DNA from: Pseudomonas muyukensis
Lineage (GTDB): Bacteria; Pseudomonadota; Gammaproteobacteria; Pseudomonadales; Pseudomonadaceae
Assembly (NCBI RefSeq): GCF_019139535.1
Contig: NZ_CP077073.1
Coordinates: forward strand, 3,748,501 to 3,812,500
Direction: 5' to 3'
Length of the DNA stretch: 64,000 nt
Part shown: one piece after another, positions 1-7,816 of the stretch
How the letters are laid out: every line of letters begins with the position of its first letter
Numbering within the stretch: the stretch's first letter is position 1
Notes under the pieces: generated by a model
Database searches by the model: none
Seen by the model: the letters and a program-made list of their open reading frames with translations, nothing else
What the model was told of the DNA's origin: nothing
Translations under genes and position numbers: made by a program

Positions 1-2465
1 AATTGCGCAACTGGGGCGCGACCATCGACCAGCTGCAGCCACTGGCGGACCAGGGCGAACTGCCGCCGCAGGACTGGCAGCGCCTGGCCAATGCCTATAT
101 CCAGCAGGTCGACGAGCGCAACCTGAACCAGCTGCTGGCCAGCGCGCCGTCCCAGGCGGTGGCCACCCGCACCCGCCTGGCCATGGCCGAGCGCGCCATC
201 GCCATGGGCCATAACCAGCAGGCCGAGCGTTGGTTGCACAGCGTGCCGGAGGACCAGTTGCAACAGCCCGAACAGCGCCAGCAGCTGTGGGAGCTGGCCC
301 GCGAAGGCGACGACGCGCCGCGGGTACGGCGCCTGAGCAATGAACTGCAACGTCCCTGCCTGGAGACCGTCGACTGGCTGTCGCACAAGGACCTGACCCT
401 GGCCCGCGAACAGCTCAAGCAGTGCCAGGCCAGCGACAACCCAAGGTCCTACGCGATCCTCAAGCAGCGCCTGTACGGTGATCCGCCCCAGCCACCGCAA
501 CCGCGCACGCCGGAGCAATGGCAACAGCGCTACCGCCAGACCGGTGACCTGGCCGCCCTGGAGCAAGCCACCTTCCTGCTGCTCGAGCAAGGCCAGGCCG
601 AGCGTGCCCGGCAATGGCTCGAACAGGCCTACGACCGCCGCCAGGGGCGCCTGACGCCCTCGCTGTTGCAGCGCCTGGGCAACCTGTACGCGCGCAGCGA
701 CGGCCCATTGGATCGCCAGCGCATACTGGCCCTGATCCCGCGGGTCGATGCCGGCACCCGCGGCCAGTTGCTGGGGCGCCTGGCCGAGGCCGGGCAGTGT
801 GACGCCGTGCGCCAGGCTGTGCCGGCCAGCCCCAGCGAAGCAGGCCAGTACCGGGCCCTGGGCCGTTGCGCCATGCCCGCCCAGCCGGGCGAAGCGGTGG
901 TCTACTATCAGCGCGCCGAGCGCCTGGGCGACCCCAGCAGCCGGCTGCCCCTGGCCTATGCCTTGGAGGCCTCGGGCGACGCCGAGGCAGCGCTGCCAAT
1001 CTGGAACAGCCTGCCCGCCAGCGCCTGGAACGACAACGCACGGCTGACCGCCGCCCGCGGCGCCCTGAATGCCGGCGACGGCGCCGCCGCTCGCCGCCAT
1101 TGGGACGCGGCGGCGCACCAGAGCGCCGACGACTGGGCGCTGGGCGCGGCCATCGCGCAAAGTCTGGGCGACACCCAGCAGGCCCTGGCCTTGCAGCGCG
1201 AAGCGTTGCGCCACGGCCCGCGCGCCGATCACTACTACGCCGCCGCCGGCACCGCCCAGCAGGCCGGCGACAGCGCCCAGAGCAGCGCCTGGCTGGCCGA
1301 GGCCGTGCGCCTGGCGCCCGAGCAGCCACGCTACCGCGCCGACTACGGCATGCGCCTGGCCGGCGCCGAGGACCAGGCCCTGCGCCGCCAGTCGATCCCC
1401 TACCTGCAACGCGCCAGCGGCGACTTCCCCGAGGACTACCGCCTGGGCGAGACCCTGGCCCTGCGCTACGACGAAGCCGAGGACAGCGCCGCCGCCCGCG
1501 CCGAGTTGCGCCGGGTACTGGACGTGGAACAGAACCTGGTCGACGGCGGCGACGAGTACGGCAGCCTCGACGCCCGCAAGTATCGCCAGCGCCGCGCCCA
1601 TGAAACCCTGTCGCGGCGCGACACCATCACCCTGGCCAGCACCTGGTCGCCGGCCGGCACTTCGACCAACGACAAGTTCCTCGACACCGGCGAGCGCAGC
1701 GGCACGTCGCGCAAGGCCCGTTCGCAGAACGTCCAGCTGGCCATGTGGGACCACGCCCTGGGCGAGCAACCGAGCCGCAACGGCAGTACCCTGTCGGTGT
1801 ATGGCCGGGTGCTGTTCGGCGGCCAGAGCCGCACCGACTACGCGCAGAGCATGGGTACCGGCGTGGGCCTGCGCTACAAGCCGCTGGGCCAGGCCAACCT
1901 CAACCTGTACGCCGAGCTGTACCACCAGCGCCAGATCGACAGCGAGCACTACAACGGCCTGAGCCTGGGCGAGTTGCTCAGCCCGGCCAAGGTCGGCGGC
2001 AACTGGGGCGACCTGCGTCACCACGCCGAGTCGAGCAACGACCTGCTGCTGCGGGCCACCGCCTCGTTCCTCGACCAGGGCAAGTACCGCAACGACTGGC
2101 GTGTCGACGAGGATGACTGGGACGAGCGCTTCCTCTACCTCGATGCCGCCTGGTGGACCCGCGCCGGCGACCATGCCTGGCTGTCGCGTTTCCAGCAGGG
2201 CCATGCCTGGAAGCTGCCCGGCAACTCGCCGCAAAGCATCATGCCCTACGGCTTCATCGAGTTCGCCAGCCAGGACCCAAGCAACGACTGGCGCCAGGAT
2301 GCCCGCGCCGGGGTGGGGGTGCGCTGGCAATGGTGGTTCGACGACGACCGCTACAACGCCTACCGCGGCTCGCTGAAAGTACGCGCCGAATACCAGCAGG
2401 CGCTGGGCGGCAACCTCTACGTGCGCGCCAATGGCGTGCTGGTGGGTGTGGAGATGAACTTCTGA
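1..2465 (+). CDS. nfrA: NfrA-like outer-membrane glycan export protein / phage N4 adsorption protein A family, 5' truncated by window edge
   Basis: The reading frame is open from the left edge, so the N-terminus lies outside the window; 820 codons are visible. Residues 1 to about 510 are a run of alpha-helical TPR-like repeats rich in Ala, Gln and Arg. From about 540 to the end the sequence turns into alternating aromatic and polar strands (YGRVLFGG, LRYKPLGQANLNLYAELY) and ends in Phe, as outer-membrane beta-barrels do. This TPR-plus-barrel layout fits the NfrA C-terminal family. In E. coli NfrA works with the c-di-GMP-binding glycosyltransferase NfrB to export a surface polysaccharide used as receptor by phage N4. 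The stop overlaps the start of the next gene by one base, so the two are translationally coupled. NfrB is expected upstream and is not visible. A PgaA- or PelB-type TPR porin is the main alternative. Confidence 0.72.
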   Translation, partial: LRNWGATIDQLQPLADQGELPPQDWQRLANAYIQQVDERNLNQLLASAPSQAVATRTRLAMAERAIAMGHNQQAERWLHSVPEDQLQQPEQRQQLWELAREGDDAPRVRRLSNELQRPCLETVDWLSHKDLTLAREQLKQCQASDNPRSYAILKQRLYGDPPQPPQPRTPEQWQQRYRQTGDLAALEQATFLLLEQGQAERARQWLEQAYDRRQGRLTPSLLQRLGNLYARSDGPLDRQRILALIPRVDAGTRGQLLGRLAEAGQCDAVRQAVPASPSEAGQYRALGRCAMPAQPGEAVVYYQRAERLGDPSSRLPLAYALEASGDAEAALPIWNSLPASAWNDNARLTAARGALNAGDGAAARRHWDAAAHQSADDWALGAAIAQSLGDTQQALALQREALRHGPRADHYYAAAGTAQQAGDSAQSSAWLAEAVRLAPEQPRYRADYGMRLAGAEDQALRRQSIPYLQRASGDFPEDYRLGETLALRYDEAEDSAAARAELRRVLDVEQNLVDGGDEYGSLDARKYRQRRAHETLSRRDTITLASTWSPAGTSTNDKFLDTGERSGTSRKARSQNVQLAMWDHALGEQPSRNGSTLSVYGRVLFGGQSRTDYAQSMGTGVGLRYKPLGQANLNLYAELYHQRQIDSEHYNGLSLGELLSPAKVGGNWGDLRHHAESSNDLLLRATASFLDQGKYRNDWRVDEDDWDERFLYLDAAWWTRAGDHAWLSRFQQGHAWKLPGNSPQSIMPYGFIEFASQDPSNDWRQDARAGVGVRWQWWFDDDRYNAYRGSLKVRAEYQQALGGNLYVRANGVLVGVEMNF

Positions 2466-3310
2466 TGCGCACCTTACTGGCTATCTGCCTGATTGCCCTG
2501 TGCCTGCCTGCCCAGGCCGACCAGCGCCTGTTCTACCAGCCGCTGAATCGCGATGCGAACGTCACCCCCGCGCAATGGCAACAACTGTGGCGCGCCACCG
2601 TGGCCCAGGGCGGCAAGACCCTGATCGTGCAATGGAGCGCCTATGGCGACAGCGACTTCGGCGGCGCCCAGGGCTGGCTGGCCAGCAGCCTGCGCCAGGC
2701 CCGGGAACAGGGCCTGGAGCTGGTGCTGGGCCTGTACATGGACCCGGCCTACTACCAGCGCCTCGAAGAACTCGACGGCGAGGGCCTGAACAGCTACTTC
2801 AAGGCCCAGTTGGGGCGCTCCCTCACCCAGTACCAGCAGCTCAAGGCCGACTGGGCACTGCCGGTGTCCGGCTGGTACCTGCCGCTGGAGCTGGACGACC
2901 TGCACTTTCGCGACCCGGCCCGGCGCGATGCGCTGTACCGCCAGTTGCAGGCATTCAACCGGCAACTGGACAAGCCCCTGCACCTGAGCAGCTTCAGCGC
3001 CGGGCAGCTGTCGCCGCGGGTCAATGGCGCCTGGCTGGCGCAGTTGGCCAGCCTGGGCCTGACTGTCTGGTGGCAGGACGGCGCCGGCACCGCTCGCCTG
3101 GCGCCGGTGGTGCGGCAAAGCTATGAACAGGCCTTGCCCTGCCAGGTGGGGATCGTGCGCGAAGCGTTCCGCCAGGTCAGCCAGGCCGGCCAAGCGTTCC
3201 GTGCCGAGCCTGCCGAACCGGCGCTGGGCGGTGGTTGTCATGCCGAGGCGGTGTTCGCCTTGCGCTACCGGCCCTGGGCCAAGGCTGTACTGAAACTGGA
3301 CGCGTTGTAG
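2465..3310 (+). CDS. DUF4434 secreted protein, glycoside-hydrolase-like
   Basis: A 281-residue protein. The frame is open further upstream, but I start at the ATG at 2465 because it overlaps the stop of the preceding gene (TGATG) and opens a clear signal peptide: hydrophobic core LLAICLIALCLP and an AQA cleavage site at about residue 18. The mature part resembles the DUF4434 family, a predicted TIM-barrel sugar-active fold, with acidic and aromatic motifs such as LYMDPAYY and GWYLPLELDDL. The role is inferred: a periplasmic or surface partner of the NfrA-like exporter, perhaps trimming or modifying the glycan. E. coli nfrAB is likewise followed by an exported protein gene (ybcH), but I cannot claim homology to it. 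No enzymatic activity can be assigned from sequence alone. Confidence 0.75.
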   Translation: MRTLLAICLIALCLPAQADQRLFYQPLNRDANVTPAQWQQLWRATVAQGGKTLIVQWSAYGDSDFGGAQGWLASSLRQAREQGLELVLGLYMDPAYYQRLEELDGEGLNSYFKAQLGRSLTQYQQLKADWALPVSGWYLPLELDDLHFRDPARRDALYRQLQAFNRQLDKPLHLSSFSAGQLSPRVNGAWLAQLASLGLTVWWQDGAGTARLAPVVRQSYEQALPCQVGIVREAFRQVSQAGQAFRAEPAEPALGGGCHAEAVFALRYRPWAKAVLKLDAL

Positions 3311-3371
3311 GAGCGGCCAGACAGCCCTGGAAGACACGACAGACCACCTTTTCAAGGCCGCCACCCTGCCC

Positions 3372-4448
3372 ATGTACAAGACCCTCGAAGCCCACATTCG
3401 CAAGCAGGTCGCCCCCGCCGCCCTGCGCGCCGAGTTTCGCCAGCACGAATTCGAGGCCATGCGCCGCTTCTGCCTGCTGATCTTCTGTGTCGGTATCGCC
3501 ATCTGGCTGATCTTCGACCTGATCGTCAGCTACCTGGGCAGCCAGGACTTCACCTGGCGTTCGGGCCTGTTCATCGCCCTGCTCTGCTGCCTCACCGTGG
3601 TCCTGGGGTTCACCCGCAAGAGCCATCACTTCGATGTGCTCAACCTGTTGTTCGTGACCGTCATCACCCTGGCCATGCGCCTGGTGATCGAAGGCGTGCC
3701 GATCACCCTGCGGCCGCTGTGGCTGATGCTCGGCGTCTCCACCGTGCTGTACACGGTGTCGGTGCTGCCAGTACGGCGCTGGTCGTTCTTCTGCACCATG
3801 GCCATTACCTGGGCACTGCTCACGCCGTTCTACCATACCGGCCTGCAGGTGCTGGAGCTCGAAGGCGCCATGCTGCTCAGCTATGCGCTGTGCCTGAGCG
3901 GCCTGGTCAGCTACAGCTACCTGCGCATCCGTCAGGCCAAGCTGCACAATTTCTACCTGACCAAGGTGCTGCTGGAGCAAGCCTACATCGACACCCTGAC
4001 CGAAATCCCCAACCGCCGCTCGTTCATGGCCAAGGCCGAGCGCGAGCTGCAACTGGGCGGGCCGGGGCAATACCTGGCAATGATCGACATCGACAATTTC
4101 AAGCAGGTCAACGACCGCTTCGGGCATGACGTCGGCGATGAAGTGCTCAAGCGCGTGGCGGCGCATATCAAGGGGGCGGTGAGCGGGTATGTGTTTGCCC
4201 GCCTGGGCGGCGAGGAGTTCGCGGTGTTCTACCAGGGGCTGGATGAGCCTGCGGCCCAGCAGCAGGTCGCGGCGTTGTGCCAGCGAGTGCGCGAGGACTA
4301 CAGCGCGCACCCGGTGACGATCAGCATCGGCCTGGCCCGGGTCGACTGTGGCGATACCCTGAGCGTGGCGCTGGTGCGGGCCGACCAGGCGTTGTACGAG
4401 GCCAAGCGCACTGGCAAGGATCGCTTCGTGACCTGGTCGGCACGATGA
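3372..4448 (+). CDS. membrane-bound diguanylate cyclase (GGDEF)
   Basis: A 358-residue protein that would make cyclic di-GMP from two GTP at the inner membrane. Residues about 35-190 hold five or six hydrophobic segments, beginning FCLLIFCVGIAIWLIFDLIV. The GGDEF domain covers about 200-355 and has the active signature RLGGEEF at 277-283 with the upstream DxD-type motif MIDIDNFKQVNDRFGHDVGD. No RxxD inhibitory site sits five residues before GGEEF (the sequence there is SGYVFAR), so product feedback may be absent. It lies 61 bp after the DUF4434 gene on the same strand, which suggests a cyclase dedicated to the NfrA-like glycan pathway. E. coli NfrB is activated by c-di-GMP from a dedicated cyclase (DgcJ), so the arrangement makes sense functionally. 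Confidence 0.9.
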   Translation: MYKTLEAHIRKQVAPAALRAEFRQHEFEAMRRFCLLIFCVGIAIWLIFDLIVSYLGSQDFTWRSGLFIALLCCLTVVLGFTRKSHHFDVLNLLFVTVITLAMRLVIEGVPITLRPLWLMLGVSTVLYTVSVLPVRRWSFFCTMAITWALLTPFYHTGLQVLELEGAMLLSYALCLSGLVSYSYLRIRQAKLHNFYLTKVLLEQAYIDTLTEIPNRRSFMAKAERELQLGGPGQYLAMIDIDNFKQVNDRFGHDVGDEVLKRVAAHIKGAVSGYVFARLGGEEFAVFYQGLDEPAAQQQVAALCQRVREDYSAHPVTISIGLARVDCGDTLSVALVRADQALYEAKRTGKDRFVTWSAR

Positions 4449-4467
4449 AACCGCCCCAAGCGCTACG

Positions 4468-5763
4468 TCAACCCGCAGGCAACCGAATCCTGAACTGCGC
4501 CCCGCCCAGCGCCGACTGCGCCACCGTCAGCGTGCCGCCCTGCCCCTCGATGGCCCGCCGGCTGATCGCCAGGCCCAAGCCGAACCCCCCGGTATTGCGA
4601 TCGCGGCTGCGATCGAGCCGGTAGAACGGCTGGAAGATCCGTTCGCGCTCCTCGGGCGGGATGCCGATGCCATCGTCCTCTACCGTCAACAGGCAGGCCC
4701 CGTCTTCCAGGCGCAGGCGCAGCAACAGGCTCTCGTCGCAATAGCGCATGGCATTGCGCACCAGGTTCTGCACCGCCCGGGCGGTCAGCCGCGGGTCGAG
4801 CACGAAGCGCGGCAACTCGGACTCGCAGCGCACTTCCCACTGGATGCCGCGGCTGTCGAGTTCCTCGGCGAAACCGCCGAGCACGCTGTCGACCAGCTCC
4901 AGCAACGACACCTCGACCCGCTCGCGGGCCTGCTCGGCGTTCTCCAGGCGGCTGTACGACAGCAACTCCAGCACCAGCTCGTCGAGCTCGCGCACATGCC
5001 CCACCAGCTCCAACAGGCGCTTGCGGCTGGCCGGCGGCACCTCGTCGTACAGCAGCACCAGGCCGAAATCCAGCCGGGTCAGCGGCGTGCGCAGCTCGTG
5101 GGACACCGCGTTGAGCAGCTCACGCTGGTGGTTGACGTGACGCTCCAGGTCACCGGCCATGGTGTCGAACACCCCCGCCAGCTCACCGATGTTCGAACGC
5201 GGCGGAATCTGCGTACGCTCGCTCATGGCGCCCTGGCCCAGGCGCCGGGCGGTTTCCTTGAGCCGCTCCAGGTCGCGCCAGTGCGGCCAAACCCACAGCA
5301 GCAGGCAGCCGAGCATGGCCGCGCCGATCAGCACCGTCACGCCCCAGGACAGCAGGTTGATGTCCAGCGGATCGTCCGGTGAGTGCAGGCGCACCAGCCA
5401 TTGCGGGTCCAGCGGCGCCAGCGCCGTTTCGTAGTAGCCCCAATCGGCCAGGCGCACCACGTACAGGCCCTGCGCCAGGCGCGCCTGTTCCGCCGGCGCG
5501 AGGCCGGCCTGGTCGATGCGCTGCAAGGTCACTTCCAGCGGGCTGAACGCCGCGGCCAGGTCTTTTTCCAGCGCCGGCCACTGCGCCTGCGGGGTCTGCT
5601 GGAACTGGCGCACGATCAGGGTCTGCACGCCCTTGGCCTGATCCAGGTTGTAGGCCATGAAGCGCTCATGGAACAAGCCGACGATGGCATCGGGGATCAG
5701 CAGCAAGGCACCGGCATAGGCGACGATGATCACCAGGTACAGGCGCACCAGGATTTTCAGCAT
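4468..5763 (-). CDS. RstB-like sensor histidine kinase
   Basis: A 431-residue inner-membrane sensor kinase. A first membrane segment covers about residues 7-29, a periplasmic region about 30-138, a second membrane segment about 139-160, then a HAMP linker. The phosphoacceptor box SHELRTPLTR places His at residue 222. The ATPase domain follows with the N box NLVRNAMRYC, DDGIGIPPEER and GFGLGLAIS. It lies 6 bp downstream of its response regulator on the same strand, so the pair forms one operon. Size and domain order match RstB, but the signal cannot be deduced. It converges on the diguanylate cyclase gene with only 19 bp between stops. Confidence 0.9.
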   Translation of the reverse strand: MLKILVRLYLVIIVAYAGALLLIPDAIVGLFHERFMAYNLDQAKGVQTLIVRQFQQTPQAQWPALEKDLAAAFSPLEVTLQRIDQAGLAPAEQARLAQGLYVVRLADWGYYETALAPLDPQWLVRLHSPDDPLDINLLSWGVTVLIGAAMLGCLLLWVWPHWRDLERLKETARRLGQGAMSERTQIPPRSNIGELAGVFDTMAGDLERHVNHQRELLNAVSHELRTPLTRLDFGLVLLYDEVPPASRKRLLELVGHVRELDELVLELLSYSRLENAEQARERVEVSLLELVDSVLGGFAEELDSRGIQWEVRCESELPRFVLDPRLTARAVQNLVRNAMRYCDESLLLRLRLEDGACLLTVEDDGIGIPPEERERIFQPFYRLDRSRDRNTGGFGLGLAISRRAIEGQGGTLTVAQSALGGAQFRIRLPAG

Positions 5764-5769
5764 GTTGGC

Positions 5770-6471
5770 TCAGCACTCCCACTCGACGCGGCTGAACAGG
5801 TAGCCCTTGCCCCACACGGTCTTGATCTTGCGCGCCTCGCCGGCGCTGTCGTCGAAACGCCGGCGCAGCTTGGATATCGCCACGTCCACCGAGCGGTCGG
5901 TGCCGTTGAACTCGATACCGCGCAGTTGCTGGAGGATCCGGTCGCGGCTCATCACCTCGCCGGCATTGCGCGCCAGCACCACCAGCAGGTTGTACTCGCC
6001 GCTGGACAGCTCCACCTCCTCGCCGCGCCAGCTGACGTTGCGCTCGGCCAGGTCGATGCGCAGGCCGCCAATCTGGATCAGGTCGCTGTCCAGGCGCGGC
6101 TCGTTGACACTGCTGCGGCGCAGCAAGGTGCGCACCCGCGCCAGCAACACCCGCGGCTCGCAGGGCTTGGTGACATAGTCGTCGGCGCCCATTTCCAGCC
6201 CCAGCACCTGGTCGTGGCTGTCGTCGCGGGCCGTCAGCATGAGGATCGGCAGGCCCTGGGACTCCTGGCGCAGCAGGCGGCACACCTGCAAGCCATCGAG
6301 GCCCGGAAGCATCAGGTCGAGGATCACCAGGTCCGGCTTGTACCGGTGAAAGTCCTCCAGCACATGGTCGCCCCGGGCGATCACCCGGACATGGAAATCG
6401 TTGCGTTGCAGGTAGCTGGCAATCAGCTCGGACAGGGCGCTGTCGTCTTCGACCAGGAGGATGTTCGGCAT
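5770..6471 (-). CDS. RstA-like OmpR-family response regulator
   Basis: A 233-residue DNA-binding response regulator. The frame is open upstream to 6744, but the ATG at 6471 starts MPNILLVEDD, the normal start of a receiver domain. The phosphoacceptor is Asp52 (VILDLMLPG) and the conserved Lys lies in DDYVTKP. The C-terminal half is a winged-helix Trans_reg_C domain (SSGEYNLLVVLARN, FNGTDRSVDVAISKLRRRF). It is transcribed away from the RND pump at 6630. The 158-bp intergenic region contains two hexamers phased by one helical turn, the spacing this family recognises, so control of the divergent pump is plausible but unproven. Confidence 0.92.
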   Translation of the reverse strand: MPNILLVEDDSALSELIASYLQRNDFHVRVIARGDHVLEDFHRYKPDLVILDLMLPGLDGLQVCRLLRQESQGLPILMLTARDDSHDQVLGLEMGADDYVTKPCEPRVLLARVRTLLRRSSVNEPRLDSDLIQIGGLRIDLAERNVSWRGEEVELSSGEYNLLVVLARNAGEVMSRDRILQQLRGIEFNGTDRSVDVAISKLRRRFDDSAGEARKIKTVWGKGYLFSRVEWEC

Positions 6472-6537
6472 AAGTGGATTTGAACCAGGAGTGAAGTCAG
6501 GCAGGATATAGAATCCTGCGCCAGGCACCGTCGCTTG

Positions 6538-6557
6538 TTCACACTTTTTCACATACA
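6538..6557. promoter_or_regulatory. 10-bp-phased direct repeat between response regulator and RND pump
   Basis: The hexamer TTCACA occurs at 6538 and again at 6548, exactly ten bases apart, within TTCACACTTTTTCACATACA. Tandem half-sites with one-turn phasing are typical binding sites of OmpR-family regulators, and the gene at 5770-6471 encodes one. Assignment as its operator is inference. Confidence 0.4.
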
Positions 6558-6629
6558 CCCTACACAGCTTAACAGCACCCACGCGAACGGCTGCCTTAGC
6601 ATACGCTCGATCAATTCCGGAAGATCCGT

Positions 6630-7805
6630 ATGTCCATTCCCTGCACCCTGCGCCTGCGCCCTCTGGCGCTGCTGGCGCTGATGACCCTTGCCCTGGCCGG
6701 CTGCAATGACGCCGCCGACCAGGAAGAACAAGCCCCCACCCCACAGGTTCGGGTCGAAACCCTGGCCGTCCAGCCGCTGGCCATCAGCACCGAGCTCAGC
6801 GGCCGCATCCTCGCCCCGCGTACCGCCGAAGTGCGCGCCCGGGTCGCCGGCGTGGTGCTCAAGCGCGTCTACCGCGAAGGCAGCGACGTGAAACAGGGCG
6901 ATGTGCTGTTCCTCATCGACCCGGCGCCGTTCAAGGCCGACTTCGACAGCGCCCGGGCCACCCTGGCCAAGGCCGAGGCCACCCTGTACCAGGCCCGCCT
7001 GCAGGAACAGCGCTATCGCGAGCTGGTCGACGACAAGGCGGTCAGCCGCCAGGAGTACGACAATTCCCGTGCCGCCTTCCTCCAGGCCGATGCCGCCGTC
7101 GCCGAGGCCAAGGCCGCGCTGGAGCGCGCGCGCCTGAACCTGGGCTACGCCACGGTCACCGCACCGATCGCCGGGCGCGTCGGCCGCGCCCTGGTGACCG
7201 AAGGCGCGCTGGTCGGCCAGAACGAGACCACGCCGCTGGCGACCATCCAGCAACTGAACCCGATCCACGCCGACGTCACCCAGTCGACCCGCGAGCTCAA
7301 CGCCCTGCGCCGTTCGTTGCGCGCAGGCGAGCTGCAACGGGTCGGCCAGGACCAGGTCAAGGCCACCTTGATCCAGGATGACGGCAGTGCCTACCCGCTG
7401 GCCGGCAAGCTGCTGTTCTCCGACATCAGCGTCGACCCGAGCACCAACCAGATCACCCTGCGCAGCGAGTTCCCCAACCCCGACCTCGACCTGCTGCCGG
7501 GCAGCTACGTGCGCGTGCGCCTGGAGCAGGCCGTGCAGCCCAAGGGCATCAGCGTGCCGCAGCGCGCCATCCTGCGCGACAGCGCCGGCGTGCCCAAGGT
7601 GCTGGTGGTCGACCAGCAGGACCGTATCAGCGAACGCCAGGTGACCCTGGGCAGCGCCCAGGGCGACCGCTGGATCGTCAGCGAGGGCCTGGGCGCCGGC
7701 GAGCGCGTCGTGGTCGAGGGCCTGCAACACGTCAAGGCCGGCGACCAGGTGCAGGTCGACGAACAACCGGGCGCCAGCGCTGTCGCCCAGCACACCGGCC
7801 AGTGA
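6630..7805 (+). CDS. RND efflux membrane fusion lipoprotein
   Basis: A 391-residue periplasmic adaptor of the AcrA/MexA family. The N-terminus carries a lipoprotein signal with lipobox LALAGC (Cys25), so it should be anchored to the inner membrane. The lipoyl half-motifs (VRARVAGVVLKRVYREGSDV; LNLGYATVTAPIAGRVGRAL) flank a helical hairpin at about 95-165 rich in Ala, Gln and Arg. The beta-barrel and membrane-proximal domains follow. The start at 6630 is preceded by a GGAAG ribosome-binding site. It is followed 11 bp later by its RND pump. No outer-membrane channel gene accompanies the pair, so it must use a channel encoded elsewhere. Substrate unknown. Confidence 0.9.
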   Translation: MSIPCTLRLRPLALLALMTLALAGCNDAADQEEQAPTPQVRVETLAVQPLAISTELSGRILAPRTAEVRARVAGVVLKRVYREGSDVKQGDVLFLIDPAPFKADFDSARATLAKAEATLYQARLQEQRYRELVDDKAVSRQEYDNSRAAFLQADAAVAEAKAALERARLNLGYATVTAPIAGRVGRALVTEGALVGQNETTPLATIQQLNPIHADVTQSTRELNALRRSLRAGELQRVGQDQVKATLIQDDGSAYPLAGKLLFSDISVDPSTNQITLRSEFPNPDLDLLPGSYVRVRLEQAVQPKGISVPQRAILRDSAGVPKVLVVDQQDRISERQVTLGSAQGDRWIVSEGLGAGERVVVEGLQHVKAGDQVQVDEQPGASAVAQHTGQ

Positions 7806-7816
7806 GGGCCTGATCC

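Noticed and set aside
3..5. TTG as the true start of the NfrA-like gene
   Set aside because: The frame is open to the window edge and the protein lacks its N-terminal signal, so the gene begins outside the window.
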